The position numbers were made by a program, and so were the translations under genes. Below, in pieces: positions 48,631 to 58,100 of a DNA stretch of 64,000 bases (its first letter is position 1; every line of letters begins with the position of its first letter). Source of the stretch: Trebonia sp963777905 (GTDB lineage Bacteria; Actinomycetota; Actinomycetes; Streptosporangiales; Streptosporangiaceae); contig CAVZSM010000006.1 of NCBI GenBank assembly GCA_963777905.1, positions 1 to 64,000 on the forward strand, written 5' to 3'. The notes under the pieces are model-generated. The model saw only the letters and a list, made by a program, of their open reading frames with translations, did not search any database and was not told the DNA's origin.

Positions 48631-50054
48631 GTGACCCGCTCCCGGCCGAGCTCGCCCTGCTCGAGCCGCAGCTCGAGCAGGTAATCCCGTGCCTTCCCCA
48701 CCAGCGGACCGGGCGGAAGCTCCAGGATGCGCATGATCTCGGTGCCGTCGAGCTCCGGCCTGATCTTGTCGAGCTCCTCCCGCTCGCGAAGCTCCTCGAT
48801 GCGCGCCTCGAGCGCGTCATACGAGGCCGCGAGCCGCGCGGCCTTGCGCGCGTTCCTCGTGGTGCAATCGGCCCTGGTCAGCACGTGCAGGCGGCTCAGC
48901 AGCGGCCCGGCGTCCCGCACGTAGCGCCGCACCGCCGAGTCGGTCCACTCGCCCTCGCCGTATCCGTGGAACCGCAGGTGCAGCTCCACCAGCCGGGACA
49001 CCTCGGCGACGACCTCCTTGCCGAACCGCAGCTCGGTCAGCCGCTTGCGGGCCATCTTCGCCCCGACCACCTCGTGGTGGTGGAACGCGACCTTCCCGCC
49101 AGGCAGCAGCGTCCGCGTCTTCGGCTTGCCGATGTCGTGCAGGATCGCGGCGAGCCGGAGCACGAGGTCGCGCGACAGCCCGTACCGCGGCTCCAGCTCG
49201 ATCGCCTGCCGCAGCACGGTGAGCGAATGCTCGTAGACGTCCTTGTGGTGGTGGTGCTCGTCCACCTCCATGCGCAGTGCGGGCAGCTCAGGCAGCACCT
49301 GATCGGCCACCGAGGTGCGCACCAGCAGGTCGATGCCGTACGCCGGGTTGTCCGTCAGCATCAGCTTGGTCAGCTCGTCGGTGATCCGCTCCGCGGAGAC
49401 GATGGACAGCCGCGACGCCTGGGAACGCATCGCCGCCTGCACGTCATCCGCGACCGTGAACCCGAGCCGCGCCGCGAACCGCGCCGCTCGCAGCATCCGC
49501 AGCGGGTCGTCGGAGAACGAGTCCTCCGGCCGTCCTGGCGTGCGGATCATCCGCTCCTGCAGCGCGGCGAGCCCGCCGAACGGGTCGACCAGCTCGTACG
49601 ACGGCAGCCTGGCGGCCATCGCGTTGATCGTGAAGTCGCGCCGGACCAGGTCCTCCTCGAGCGACGTGCCGTACTTCACGTCGGGCTTGCGCGACCGCGG
49701 CCCGTACGACTCGCTGCGGTAGGTGGTGATCTCGAAGATGTCGTCGTCCTTGCGCAGGCCGATGGTGCCGAAATCGATCCCCACCGTCCACGTCTTGTCG
49801 GCCCATTCGCCGACGATCTCGAGCACCTGCTCAGGCACCGCGTCGGTGGTCATGTCGAAGTCGCCCGCTGGGTGGCCGCCGAGGAACACGTCGCGCACGG
49901 ACCCGCCGACGAGCGCCAGCTCGTGCCCGGCGCGCGCGAACAGCTCGCCAAGCTCCGCCGCGGCGGGCGTCTGCGATCGCAGCAGCGCCGCGGCAGCCTT
50001 GCGCTGGCCGGCGCTGAGCGGGGGGACGGCGGAAGTGGGGTCTGACACGGGCAT
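48570..50054 (-). CDS. cca: CCA tRNA nucleotidyltransferase
   Basis: The 494-residue protein has the class II nucleotidyltransferase head (HELALVGGSVRDVFLGGHPA GDFDMTTDA), DIFEITTYRSESYGPRSRKP, RRDFTINAMAARLPSYELVD PFGG, the RNA-binding segment FSDDPLRMLRAARFAARLGF, and an HD domain (LAAILHDIGKPKTRTLL, HHHEVVGAKMARKRL). It adds or repairs the CCA end of tRNA, which matters here because tRNA-Arg at 9645 does not encode CCA. ATG 50054 is the likely start; GTG 50048 is possible. Confidence 0.93.
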   Translation of the reverse strand: MPVSDPTSAVPPLSAGQRKAAAALLRSQTPAAAELGELFARAGHELALVGGSVRDVFLGGHPAGDFDMTTDAVPEQVLEIVGEWADKTWTVGIDFGTIGLRKDDDIFEITTYRSESYGPRSRKPDVKYGTSLEEDLVRRDFTINAMAARLPSYELVDPFGGLAALQERMIRTPGRPEDSFSDDPLRMLRAARFAARLGFTVADDVQAAMRSQASRLSIVSAERITDELTKLMLTDNPAYGIDLLVRTSVADQVLPELPALRMEVDEHHHHKDVYEHSLTVLRQAIELEPRYGLSRDLVLRLAAILHDIGKPKTRTLLPGGKVAFHHHEVVGAKMARKRLTELRFGKEVVAEVSRLVELHLRFHGYGEGEWTDSAVRRYVRDAGPLLSRLHVLTRADCTTRNARKAARLAASYDALEARIEELREREELDKIRPELDGTEIMRILELPPGPLVGKARDYLLELRLEQGELGRERVTQELLRWAEAEGLEPPADSQ

Positions 50055-50094
50055 CGAGGGTCTAGCCCATTCCTTTCCGGCAAACGGCCATAGC

Positions 50095-52257
50095 ATGCAA
50101 AGCGTGCGTACCGTCGTTCGTACCCTGATCGCTGTCTTCCTCGCCACCGCCGCGCCGGTTCTCGCCGCGCCAGCGGTGCGGGCTCATGCCCAGGAAGTTC
50201 AACAGCAGTCATTCCGAACGAACTCGGCCGGCTCCGGACAGCTCACCATTTCCGTCGACGGGGTAAGCCCGAGCTACGCCACGCCCACCGCGACGATCAC
50301 CGTGCGCGGCACGGTGACCAACGATACCGGCTCTCCCGTAACCGGCGTCCAGGTGCAGTTGCTGAGCTCGTCAGTGTATTTCCAGACCCGCTCAGAGATG
50401 GACAGCTACACCGCCGGGCACGACACGCTCCTTTACCTGGCGCCGGAGGGAACCTCCGTCACGCTGCCGGGCACGCTGCACTCCGGCAAGACCGCGCGGT
50501 GGTCCGCGTCGTTCACCGCGGCCTCGGTCGGCTATTCCCAGTTCGGCGTATACCCGCTGGCGGCGCAGGCAGAGTACCCCGACGGCGCGCCGCCCGCCAT
50601 CGATCGCACCCTGCTGCCTTACTGGCCGGGGAACGGCGTCGCGAAACCGCTGCCGCTGAACGTGGCGTGGATCTGGCCGCTCATCGCCGCGCCGCAGCAG
50701 GGGATGTGCGGGGCGACGCTGGCTACGAACACGCTGGCCGGCAGCCTCGCCGCCGGGGGCAGGCTCGGCACGCTGCTCGACGTCGGCCAGCAGTGGGCGG
50801 CGCAGGACGACCTGACCTGGGCGGTCGACCCGGCGCTGCTGTCGGACGTCAACGTGATGACCAGCAAGTACGCCGTCGGCGGCAGCTCCACCTGCTCTGA
50901 CAGGCGATACGAGCAGCCAAGCGTCACGGCCGCGCAATGGCTGTCACTGCTGCGCGCTTCGACCGCGACCGAGCCGATGCTCTTCACGCCGTACGCCGAC
51001 GCGGACGTCGCCGCGCTGACCAGGGCGGGCCTGGAGCAGATCACGCGCACGGCGTACCACGTCGGTGAGTCGGTGGCGGCCAGGCTCTTGCCCCGCCAGG
51101 CGTCGGTCTCGGTCGCCTGGCCGGCCGACGGCGCGGCGAATGCCAGCACGCTCACCAGCCTCGCGCACGACGGCGGGGCCTCCACGGTCGTGCTGAACAG
51201 CGGTCAGCTGCCCTCCAGCGACAGGCAGTACGACAACGCCCTTAACGCGACCAAAGCCGGAGACGGCACCACCATGGGGGTGCTGCTCGCCGACTCGGGG
51301 ATCACCGGCCTGCTCGGGTCGGTGTCGGCGAGCTCGTCGGCCAGGGCGCGGTTCGACACGGCGCAGGACTTCCTCGCGGACACCGCGATGATCCTCGCCG
51401 AGGCGCCGTACCTGCAGCGGTCTCTCGTGATCGCCCCGCCGCGGCACTGGAACCCGTCCGCGGCGGAGGCGGGGGCGCTGCTGTCGATGACCTACTCCGC
51501 GCCGTGGCTGCACAAGACCGGCCTGTCCAGCCTCGCCGCGGCCGCCGCGCGCCTGTCCGCCAGGGCGAAGGTGCCGGCCAGCACGCCTAGCGGCGCGCTG
51601 AGCGCCGGATACACCGACCAGGTCGCCGCGGCAGACGCGAGCGCCGCGCTGTACAAGGACCTGCTGTACCGGCCAGGCCCGAACGTGCTGAACTCGGTCG
51701 ACGCGGCGGTGGCCGCGACCACCTCCGTCGCCTGGCGCGGCGCGGGGGCGGCCGGCGGCGAGCGGGCGCTAATCAATCTCAGTGACAACCTGAACGCGAA
51801 AGAGCAGAAGGTATCGATCATCACCGGGAAGAAGATCCTGCTCGCCGGGACGTCGGGGACCACTCCCGTGTCGGTGCAGAACCTGCTTCCCGTGGAGGTG
51901 CAGGTGCGGGTGGTGGCCACGCCCTCGGCCGGCAGCCAGCTCTCGGTCAGCAAGTTCGCGGACCTGATCCAGGTGCCGGCGGGGCAGACGGGTACAGTCC
52001 GGGTCCCGCTGCATTCCAGCGCCATCACCACCACCACGATGCAGCTACAGTTGCAGACTGAGGACGGGTCGTCGCTGACTTGGACGGCGCAGTCGCTGAG
52101 CGTCCAGGCGACGCGGTACGGACGGGCGCTGCTCGTGCTCATCGCCGCGGCGCTCGGTGTGCTCGTGCTGACGTCTGTGGCGCGGTGGATCCGTCGGTGG
52201 CTGAACGACGGCAGGAACGGCACCAAGGCTGACGGCAGATCTGGAGGGACCGGATGA
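50095..52257 (+). CDS. DUF6049 secreted, membrane-anchored protein
   Basis: The 720-residue protein has a signal peptide (MQSVRTVVRTLIAVFLATAA, PVLAAPAVRAHA), beta-rich outer domains (VSPSYATPTATITVRGTVTN, PVTGVQVQLLSSSVYFQTRS), a middle polysaccharide-deacetylase-like part, and a C-terminal helix LLVLIAAALGVLVLTSVARW then RRWLNDGRN. It matches the Rv3909-like gene that always precedes murJ in actinobacteria, so a cell-wall role is likely but unproven. The stop overlaps murJ (ATGA). ATG 50095 starts the signal peptide. Confidence 0.85.
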   Translation: MQSVRTVVRTLIAVFLATAAPVLAAPAVRAHAQEVQQQSFRTNSAGSGQLTISVDGVSPSYATPTATITVRGTVTNDTGSPVTGVQVQLLSSSVYFQTRSEMDSYTAGHDTLLYLAPEGTSVTLPGTLHSGKTARWSASFTAASVGYSQFGVYPLAAQAEYPDGAPPAIDRTLLPYWPGNGVAKPLPLNVAWIWPLIAAPQQGMCGATLATNTLAGSLAAGGRLGTLLDVGQQWAAQDDLTWAVDPALLSDVNVMTSKYAVGGSSTCSDRRYEQPSVTAAQWLSLLRASTATEPMLFTPYADADVAALTRAGLEQITRTAYHVGESVAARLLPRQASVSVAWPADGAANASTLTSLAHDGGASTVVLNSGQLPSSDRQYDNALNATKAGDGTTMGVLLADSGITGLLGSVSASSSARARFDTAQDFLADTAMILAEAPYLQRSLVIAPPRHWNPSAAEAGALLSMTYSAPWLHKTGLSSLAAAAARLSARAKVPASTPSGALSAGYTDQVAAADASAALYKDLLYRPGPNVLNSVDAAVAATTSVAWRGAGAAGGERALINLSDNLNAKEQKVSIITGKKILLAGTSGTTPVSVQNLLPVEVQVRVVATPSAGSQLSVSKFADLIQVPAGQTGTVRVPLHSSAITTTTMQLQLQTEDGSSLTWTAQSLSVQATRYGRALLVLIAAALGVLVLTSVARWIRRWLNDGRNGTKADGRSGGTG

Positions 52258-54548
52258 GCAGGCCGACGCGGCCCCCCGGGCCGCCGCCTGACGAGGATCC
52301 GCAGGTCCCTCCTCCGCCGCCGCAGGGGCGCCCGCAGCCTCGGTTCACGCCGCGGCAGCCCTCGCCGCCCGGACCGTCCGCGCCGCCGCGAGAGTCGCAT
52401 CCCTACCGGCAGCCGTCACAGCCGGCCCCGCCCGCGGCGCAGCCGCCTGCGCAGCCGACGTTTACCCCGCGCCGGGATCCTGGACGGGACGGTATGCCAC
52501 GCGACGGTGCGCCACGGGACGGTGCGCCACGCGACGGCGCATCACGCGACGGGGGGCAGCGGGGACGGTCCGGGCGGCACGGCGCTGGTAATGGCGCGGG
52601 GCGCGGCCCTGGCCGGCGCGACAGGGACGGCCGGCCGCGTCCCACGTTCACGCCGCGCGAGGGCTACGAGCCGCCGCCGGACGGCGGGCGGCGCGAGGAC
52701 TACCCGGCGGCGCAGACAACGTTCCTGCCGCCGGTGCCCGCCGGCTACCCGCAGCAGTTCTACACGCAGCCGTTCGCCTACCCGGAGGCCCCGGAACAGC
52801 CGCTGCCGCGCCCGGCCGGGCAGGACCAGCGGCCGCCATCGGACGACGAGGGACTCGGCCTCCGCATCCTCGAGGTGCCTCCGCCGGGCGACGACCTGGG
52901 CACCGGCCCGCAGGCGATCGTCACCCAGCCGAACCTGGCCAGGTCCAGTCAGGTGATGGCGCTCGGCACGCTGGCGTCCCGCGTCACCGGGTTCCTGCGC
53001 ACGTTCGTGCTCGTGGCCGCGCTCGGCACCGCGGGGCTCGCCGACGCGTACAACAACTCCAACACGCTGCCGAACACGGTGTACTTCCTCATGCTCGGCG
53101 GCATCTTCACCTCGGTCGTGGTCCCGATGCTCGTCCGGGCGGCCAAGGAGGACCCGGACCGCGGCGAGGCGTACGCGGAGCGGATCTTCACCCTCGGCGT
53201 GATCTCGCTGCTCATCATCACCGTGGCGGCGACCGCGCTGGCCGGGCCGCTGGTCAACCTGTACGCCGGGAACATCACCGTCCCGGGTGAGCACCGGCTC
53301 ATGCTGATCTTCGCCTACTTCTTCATCCCGCAGATCTTCTTCTACGGGATGGACTCGCTGCTGGGCGCGATCCTGAACGTGCGCGGCCGGTTCGGCCCCA
53401 ACATGTGGACGCCGGTCATCAACAACGTCGTCGTGATCCTGGTCGGCGTGCTGTTTATCGCGACCATCGGCTTCGGCAAGAACCCGGCCAACATCCCGAC
53501 CTCCGGCATCTACCTGCTCGCGATCGGCACCACTGCCGGCATCGTGATCCAATCGATCACGCTGTTCCCCATACTCCGCCGCGCCGGGTTCAGCATGCGG
53601 CTGCGCTGGGACCTGCGGCGCGCCGAGATCGCCGAGATCGGCCTGATGGCCGGGTGGATGTTCGGTTACGTGGCCAGCCAATGGGTCGGCAACCTGGTCG
53701 TGCAGCGGGTCGCGAACGCCGCCGCGAACACCGCCTTCCACCACGGTGGCGTCTCCGGCGTCGGGTACTCGGCCTACTCCTACGCCTGGCAGCTGTTCCA
53801 GCTGCCGTACGCGATCGTCGGGATCTCGGTGATCAGCGCGCTGCTGCCGCGGATGAGCGGGCACGCCACCGACCGGCGGTACTCGCTGGTCCGCGACGAC
53901 TTCTCCAAGGGCGTCAGGCTCGCCTCGGTCATCGTGGTCCCGGCGGCCGTGTTCCTCGCGGTGCTCGGCCCGCCGTTGTGCATGCTGCTGTTCGCCTGGG
54001 GCAGCACCACGGTGGCGAACGCGCGGTACATCGGCGAGGTGTTCGGCGTGTTCTCCCTCGGCCTGGTGGCGTTCATGCTGACCCAGCTCCAGCTGCGCGT
54101 CTTCTACTCGTTCCGGGAGAACAGGACCCCGGCGATCATCGGCATGGTAATGCTCATCGTCGGCGTGATCGGCGCTCTGGTCGCCCTGTACGCGCTGCCC
54201 GCGACGCACACCGTGATCGGCCTCGCGGTCTCCTACGACCTGGTGACGCTGACCGGCGCGGTCATCGCCTGGCCGCTGCTGCTGCGCCGGATCGGCAGCC
54301 TGGACGGCTGGCGGATCACCCGGTCGCTGGTCCGGATGCTCCTCGCCACGCTGCCCGGGCTCGCGTTCGTCTTCGCGACGGTGGCGGTCGTCGGGTCATT
54401 CATGCACCAGGGCCGGGTGTACGGCCTGCTGATTACCGTGATCGGCGGCGGCGGGGCGCTGCTGCTCTACGCGCTCTCCGCGCGGCTGCTCGGCATTGAG
54501 GAATTCCGCACCCTGCTCCGCTCCCTCGGCGGCCGATTTGGCCGGTAG
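52254..54548 (+). CDS. murJ: Lipid II flippase MurJ
   Basis: The 764-residue protein has a 220-residue disordered Pro/Arg/Gly N-terminus with tandem RDGAP units, then the MurJ core: SSQVMALGTLASRVTGFLRT, GLADAYNNSNTLPNTVYFLM, LGGIFTSVVVPMLVRAAKED, and 14 hydrophobic helices. It flips lipid II to the outer face for peptidoglycan synthesis. The mycobacterial homologue also carries a pseudokinase and outer domain at its C-terminus; here those parts are in the next gene. ATGA overlap couples it to DUF6049. Confidence 0.93.
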   Translation: MSRPTRPPGPPPDEDPQVPPPPPQGRPQPRFTPRQPSPPGPSAPPRESHPYRQPSQPAPPAAQPPAQPTFTPRRDPGRDGMPRDGAPRDGAPRDGASRDGGQRGRSGRHGAGNGAGRGPGRRDRDGRPRPTFTPREGYEPPPDGGRREDYPAAQTTFLPPVPAGYPQQFYTQPFAYPEAPEQPLPRPAGQDQRPPSDDEGLGLRILEVPPPGDDLGTGPQAIVTQPNLARSSQVMALGTLASRVTGFLRTFVLVAALGTAGLADAYNNSNTLPNTVYFLMLGGIFTSVVVPMLVRAAKEDPDRGEAYAERIFTLGVISLLIITVAATALAGPLVNLYAGNITVPGEHRLMLIFAYFFIPQIFFYGMDSLLGAILNVRGRFGPNMWTPVINNVVVILVGVLFIATIGFGKNPANIPTSGIYLLAIGTTAGIVIQSITLFPILRRAGFSMRLRWDLRRAEIAEIGLMAGWMFGYVASQWVGNLVVQRVANAAANTAFHHGGVSGVGYSAYSYAWQLFQLPYAIVGISVISALLPRMSGHATDRRYSLVRDDFSKGVRLASVIVVPAAVFLAVLGPPLCMLLFAWGSTTVANARYIGEVFGVFSLGLVAFMLTQLQLRVFYSFRENRTPAIIGMVMLIVGVIGALVALYALPATHTVIGLAVSYDLVTLTGAVIAWPLLLRRIGSLDGWRITRSLVRMLLATLPGLAFVFATVAVVGSFMHQGRVYGLLITVIGGGGALLLYALSARLLGIEEFRTLLRSLGGRFGR

Positions 54549-54864
54549 GCGCGCCGGTACATAACAAAGTCGCGTCGATGTGATCACAGTTGCAGTCGGC
54601 GAACGGTGCCTATCGGGCTGCCGAATATGGACAACTGCGACAACCGGGAGAACTCTTGTGGCACACTCCGCATGCGGGTGTGAGACATTGAAGGAACTGG
54701 AGCTAAACGTTGACACGACCCGCCGGGGGGTAGTTGACCGGGTCCCGGTTCCGGACGGCGCCGGACATTAGCATAGAGAGGTACCCGCGTGTGACCCGCT
54801 CGGGGATCGTGGATATCCGGGGCTGGAAGGAGGCCGAGAGCGGCCCCACTCTTGGCGCTTACGA
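54549..54864. other. Intergenic region before pseudokinase gene
   Basis: This 316-bp stretch contains no gene. TTGACA at 54710 and TTGACC at 54734 are candidate -35 boxes, but no convincing -10 box lies at the right distance. A GGAAGGAGG site at 54824-54832 is followed by the start at 54865 about 30 bases on. Confidence 0.45.
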
Positions 54865-56511
54865 ATGAGCACGTATACCTCTGAACCCGGAACCCGGCTG
54901 GCCGGACGATACCGGCTTGTGGACCAGGTTGCCGCCGGCAGTGGCTGGACGATGTGGAAGGCCATGGACGAGACGCTCGCGCGTTCCGTCTCCGTGCTGA
55001 CGTTCGCGCCAGGATTCCCGCGTATCACGCAGGCGGTGACCGCCGCCAGGGCCGCGAGCCGGCTCACCGACCCGCGGCTCGCCCAGGTCTTCGATGTCGA
55101 GGACGGCGACGACCAGGCCTATGTGGTGCTTGAGTGGGTCGGCGGCGAGTCGCTGACCGACATGCTCGCCGACAACCCGCTCGAGCCGGGCCAGGCATGT
55201 GCCTTGATCGCCGACGCATCACGGGCGCTGTCCGGCGCGCACGCCGCCGGGCAGGTGCACCTGCGGCTGACCCCGGACACGCTGCGCTGGACGCGCGGCA
55301 GCGGGGTGAAGATCACCGGGCTGGGCATCGACGCGGCGCTGGCGGGCGACGGCCCGGCCGACGCGGGCGCCGTCGACCCCGCTGTCACGGACACCGTCGA
55401 CCTCGCGGCGCTGCTTTACGCGGCGCTGACGGGCTACTGGCCGGGCGAGTCACAGACCGCGCTGCCGCCCGCGCCGGAGTCGGACGGGGTGGTGTGCACG
55501 CCGCGGCAAGTCACCGCTGGCGTGGCGCCCGCGATCGACGAGGTCGTCTGCCGGGCGCTGTTGCAGCGCGACGGGCGGCACGGGGCCCCGATCACGTCTC
55601 CTGGCGAGTTCGCTGACGCGCTGGCCGACGTGGCCCCGCCGGTGCCACTCCCCGAACCCGCGCCGCTTGGCACGCTTGCGCCGCCGCGCTATCCCGGCCA
55701 TGACGGTTACGGCGGCTACCAGGGCGGTTATCCTCCGAACGCGGACGATCACAGCAACTGGGCGCTGCCAGAGCGGGGCCGCGGCGGGGCCGCTCCCTAC
55801 CAGGGGCCGTATCCGCCGCAGGGTCCCTCCGGACGCGGCCCGCGTGACGGAGGCGGCGGCGGGCGCGGCGGGGCGAGCCGCGTCGCGGTCACCATTGTCG
55901 TCGTGCTCGTGATCGCAGCGCTCGTCGCGACCGCGCTGATCATCAGCAACAGCCTGCGTAACTCCGGCGGCGGCAAAGCAGCCGGCACGCCGAGCACGAA
56001 GCCAAGCTCCTCCGCCCCGGCGACCGCCGCAGTGCTCAAGCCGGTCAGCGACAGCACGTTCAACATCTTCGGCAACGACAGCGAGGACGCCCAGGACGCC
56101 CCGCAGGCCATCGACAACAGCCTGCAGACCGCGTGGGCGACCGACTACTACAGGGGCAGCCCCAACTTCGGCGGCCTGAAGCCGGGCACCGGGCTGCTGC
56201 TCGACATGGGCCACGCCGTAAAGCTCAGCCAGGTAGAGGTGCTGTTCGGCTCGCAGTGCTGCACCACCGCCGAGATCTACCTCGGCAACTCCAGCGCCAT
56301 GTCCAAGACCGCGCTGAACAAGTTCACCAAGGTCGCCCCGTCGGCCACGGTCTCCAAGAACCACGTCTTCACCGCCAATAGCAGCGCCACAGGGCGCTAT
56401 GTGCTGATCTGGATCACGAGCCTGCCGCCCATGCAGGGAAACTCGAGCCAGTACCAGGCGCTGATCTACAACATCGTGGTCCGCGGAACCCCAGCCACTG
56501 GCGCCGGCTGA
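54865..56511 (+). CDS. Membrane-anchored pseudokinase with outer discoidin-like domain
   Basis: The 548-residue protein has a PknB-like kinase fold (about 10-255: LAGRYRLVDQVAAGSGWTMW, VYVVLEWVGGESLTDMLADN). The catalytic residues are missing: the HRD loop reads VHLRLTPDTL, the DFG region reads ITGLGIDAA and the VAxK lysine is absent. A Pro/Gly-rich linker, one transmembrane helix (AVTIVVVLVIAALVATALII) and an outer beta-sandwich (about 395-545, NIFGNDSEDAQDAPQAIDNS LQTAWATDYY) follow. In M. tuberculosis these domains form the C-terminus of MurJ and bind FhaA when phosphorylated. This is likely the split counterpart regulating MurJ. Confidence 0.85.
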   Translation: MSTYTSEPGTRLAGRYRLVDQVAAGSGWTMWKAMDETLARSVSVLTFAPGFPRITQAVTAARAASRLTDPRLAQVFDVEDGDDQAYVVLEWVGGESLTDMLADNPLEPGQACALIADASRALSGAHAAGQVHLRLTPDTLRWTRGSGVKITGLGIDAALAGDGPADAGAVDPAVTDTVDLAALLYAALTGYWPGESQTALPPAPESDGVVCTPRQVTAGVAPAIDEVVCRALLQRDGRHGAPITSPGEFADALADVAPPVPLPEPAPLGTLAPPRYPGHDGYGGYQGGYPPNADDHSNWALPERGRGGAAPYQGPYPPQGPSGRGPRDGGGGGRGGASRVAVTIVVVLVIAALVATALIISNSLRNSGGGKAAGTPSTKPSSSAPATAAVLKPVSDSTFNIFGNDSEDAQDAPQAIDNSLQTAWATDYYRGSPNFGGLKPGTGLLLDMGHAVKLSQVEVLFGSQCCTTAEIYLGNSSAMSKTALNKFTKVAPSATVSKNHVFTANSSATGRYVLIWITSLPPMQGNSSQYQALIYNIVVRGTPATGAG

Positions 56512-56529
56512 CGGCCGCGGGTCAGGCCG

Positions 56530-57216
56530 ATGGGACCTGAAGTCCCTGAGCCGTCGGACGCCGAACTCCTGCGCAGGCACGTCACCGGGGACACCGCGGC
56601 GTTCGGGTTGCTGTTCCAGCGGCACAAGGACCGGCTGTGGGCCGTCGCGCTGCGCACCACGTGCGATCCTGACGACGCGGCCGACGCGCTGCAGGAGGCG
56701 ATGATCTCCGCGTTCCGGCGCGCGAAGGACTTCCGCGGCGACTCGGCGGTCACCACCTGGCTGCACCGGATCGTGGTCAACGCGTCCCTGGACCGGCTGC
56801 GCCGCCGGCCAGCCAGGAGCGTCAGCTGGTCGGGCGACCCGGACGCGCTCGAGTCGATGCTCACCCAGGACACCCGCGGCGGCCCGTCGCTGGCCGTCCC
56901 GTCGCCCCGGGCAGGCGCGGGGCTGCTGCCTGGCGCGCCGTCCGCCGACCCGGCGGACTCCGTCGAGACCAGGCTGGACGTCGCCGCGGCGCTCCGGCTG
57001 CTGCCGGAACAGCAGCGCGCCGCCCTGGTGCTCGTCGACATGCTGGGCTATCCGGTCGCCGAGGTGGCCGTGATCCTCGCGGTCTCTGAGGGCACCGTGA
57101 AGAGCCGGTGCGCACGGGGCCGGGCACGGCTGCTGCCGTTCCTCGCGCACTTGCGCGGCGGGTCAGGGAACCAGGCCGCAGCGGACACCGTCTCACCTGA
57201 GGGAGGAGGCGGATGA
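56530..57216 (+). CDS. sigM: ECF sigma factor SigM
   Basis: The 228-residue protein has region 2 (DTAAFGLLFQRHKDRLWAVA, CDPDDAADALQEAMISAFRR, DFRGDSAVTTWLHRIVVNAS) and region 4 (LRLLPEQQRAALVLVDMLGY, VAEVAVILAVSEGTVKSRCA). A 60-residue low-complexity linker separates them. It sits between the pseudokinase and its anti-sigma gene as in mycobacterial sigM loci, and probably responds to envelope or redox stress. The anti-sigma start overlaps its end by four bases (ATGA). Confidence 0.92.
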   Translation: MGPEVPEPSDAELLRRHVTGDTAAFGLLFQRHKDRLWAVALRTTCDPDDAADALQEAMISAFRRAKDFRGDSAVTTWLHRIVVNASLDRLRRRPARSVSWSGDPDALESMLTQDTRGGPSLAVPSPRAGAGLLPGAPSADPADSVETRLDVAAALRLLPEQQRAALVLVDMLGYPVAEVAVILAVSEGTVKSRCARGRARLLPFLAHLRGGSGNQAAADTVSPEGGGG

Positions 57217-58100
57217 CCAGCCAACGGCACCCGGACGCGACGGCGCTCGCTGAGTACAAGGCAGGGCTCACCGGCGGCCGCCGGGCCAGGCGGCTCGCGG
57301 CGCACGTGGCGAGCTGCGACAGCTGTGCGTCGGTGAACGACCAGCTCGCCGCGGTGACCACCGTGCTGGCATCGGCGCCAGAACCGGCGATGCCAGACGC
57401 CGTCGAGAGCCGCATCATGGCCGCACTCGCCACTGAAGCAGCACTGGTCACGGAAACACCGCACGACACGGAAGCCGCGCATGGCACAGCAGCCAAGCGC
57501 GACACAGCGCTCCGCCCCGTCGGGGGCGACGGCGGGGGGTCACGGCGGCGGCCGGGCGGACGATCCGGACGGTCCGGGCCGGGTAACCGCTGGCTGCGCC
57601 CCGCCGTGCTGGCGAGCGCGGCAGCCGCGTGCCTGGTCCTGTTCGGCGGCGTGTACGGCATCGCGCACTTGTCGAGCGGTTCGAGCTCGTCGTCCGCCGC
57701 GAGCAGTGCCGCGGGCACCGCGGCGGCTGGTTCGGAGTCGTCTCCGCTGGCCGGCGCGCAAGCGCCCGGCACCCACACCCGCCTCGAGCCCGCCGACAGC
57801 GGGCAGGCGGCGGCCTTCGCTGTCACCGCGAGCGGCACCAATTACCAGTCGGCGACGCTCGCCCAGCAGGTGCGCGCGCAGCTGGCCCGGCCGGCGAAGA
57901 CCGCCGCCGAGGCCGCTCCGTCGGCACAGCTCAGCGCCTGCGTGCTGCACCTGACCGGGCAGATGCGGCCCAGCCTGGTCGACCGGGCGACGTATCAGGG
58001 CAAACCCGCCTATGTGATCGCCGTGACGAACTGGGCGTGGGTGGTCGGAACCGGCTGCACCGCGAGCAACCCCGAACTGATCGCGTCGGTAGGGCTGTGA
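57213..58100 (+). CDS. rsmA: Anti-sigma-M factor, zinc-binding type
   Basis: The 295-residue protein has the anti-sigma domain with LAAHVASCDSCASVNDQLAA (HxxxCxxC zinc motif), one transmembrane helix (RPAVLASAAAACLVLFGGVY), a Ser/Ala-rich spacer and an outer domain ending WAWVVGTGCTASNPELIAS. It would bind SigM at the membrane and release it on a signal. Its stop overlaps the next start (GTGA). Confidence 0.88.
   Translation: MTSQRHPDATALAEYKAGLTGGRRARRLAAHVASCDSCASVNDQLAAVTTVLASAPEPAMPDAVESRIMAALATEAALVTETPHDTEAAHGTAAKRDTALRPVGGDGGGSRRRPGGRSGRSGPGNRWLRPAVLASAAAACLVLFGGVYGIAHLSSGSSSSSAASSAAGTAAAGSESSPLAGAQAPGTHTRLEPADSGQAAAFAVTASGTNYQSATLAQQVRAQLARPAKTAAEAAPSAQLSACVLHLTGQMRPSLVDRATYQGKPAYVIAVTNWAWVVGTGCTASNPELIASVGL

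Noticed and set aside
49723..50094. N-terminal extension of the DUF6049 protein
   Set aside because: The upstream part lies antisense to the CCA-enzyme gene, and a proper signal peptide begins at 50095.
52542..54209. 555-codon minus-strand ORF opposite murJ
   Set aside because: Composition is extreme in His, Asp and Arg and it mirrors murJ codons; no motif is present.
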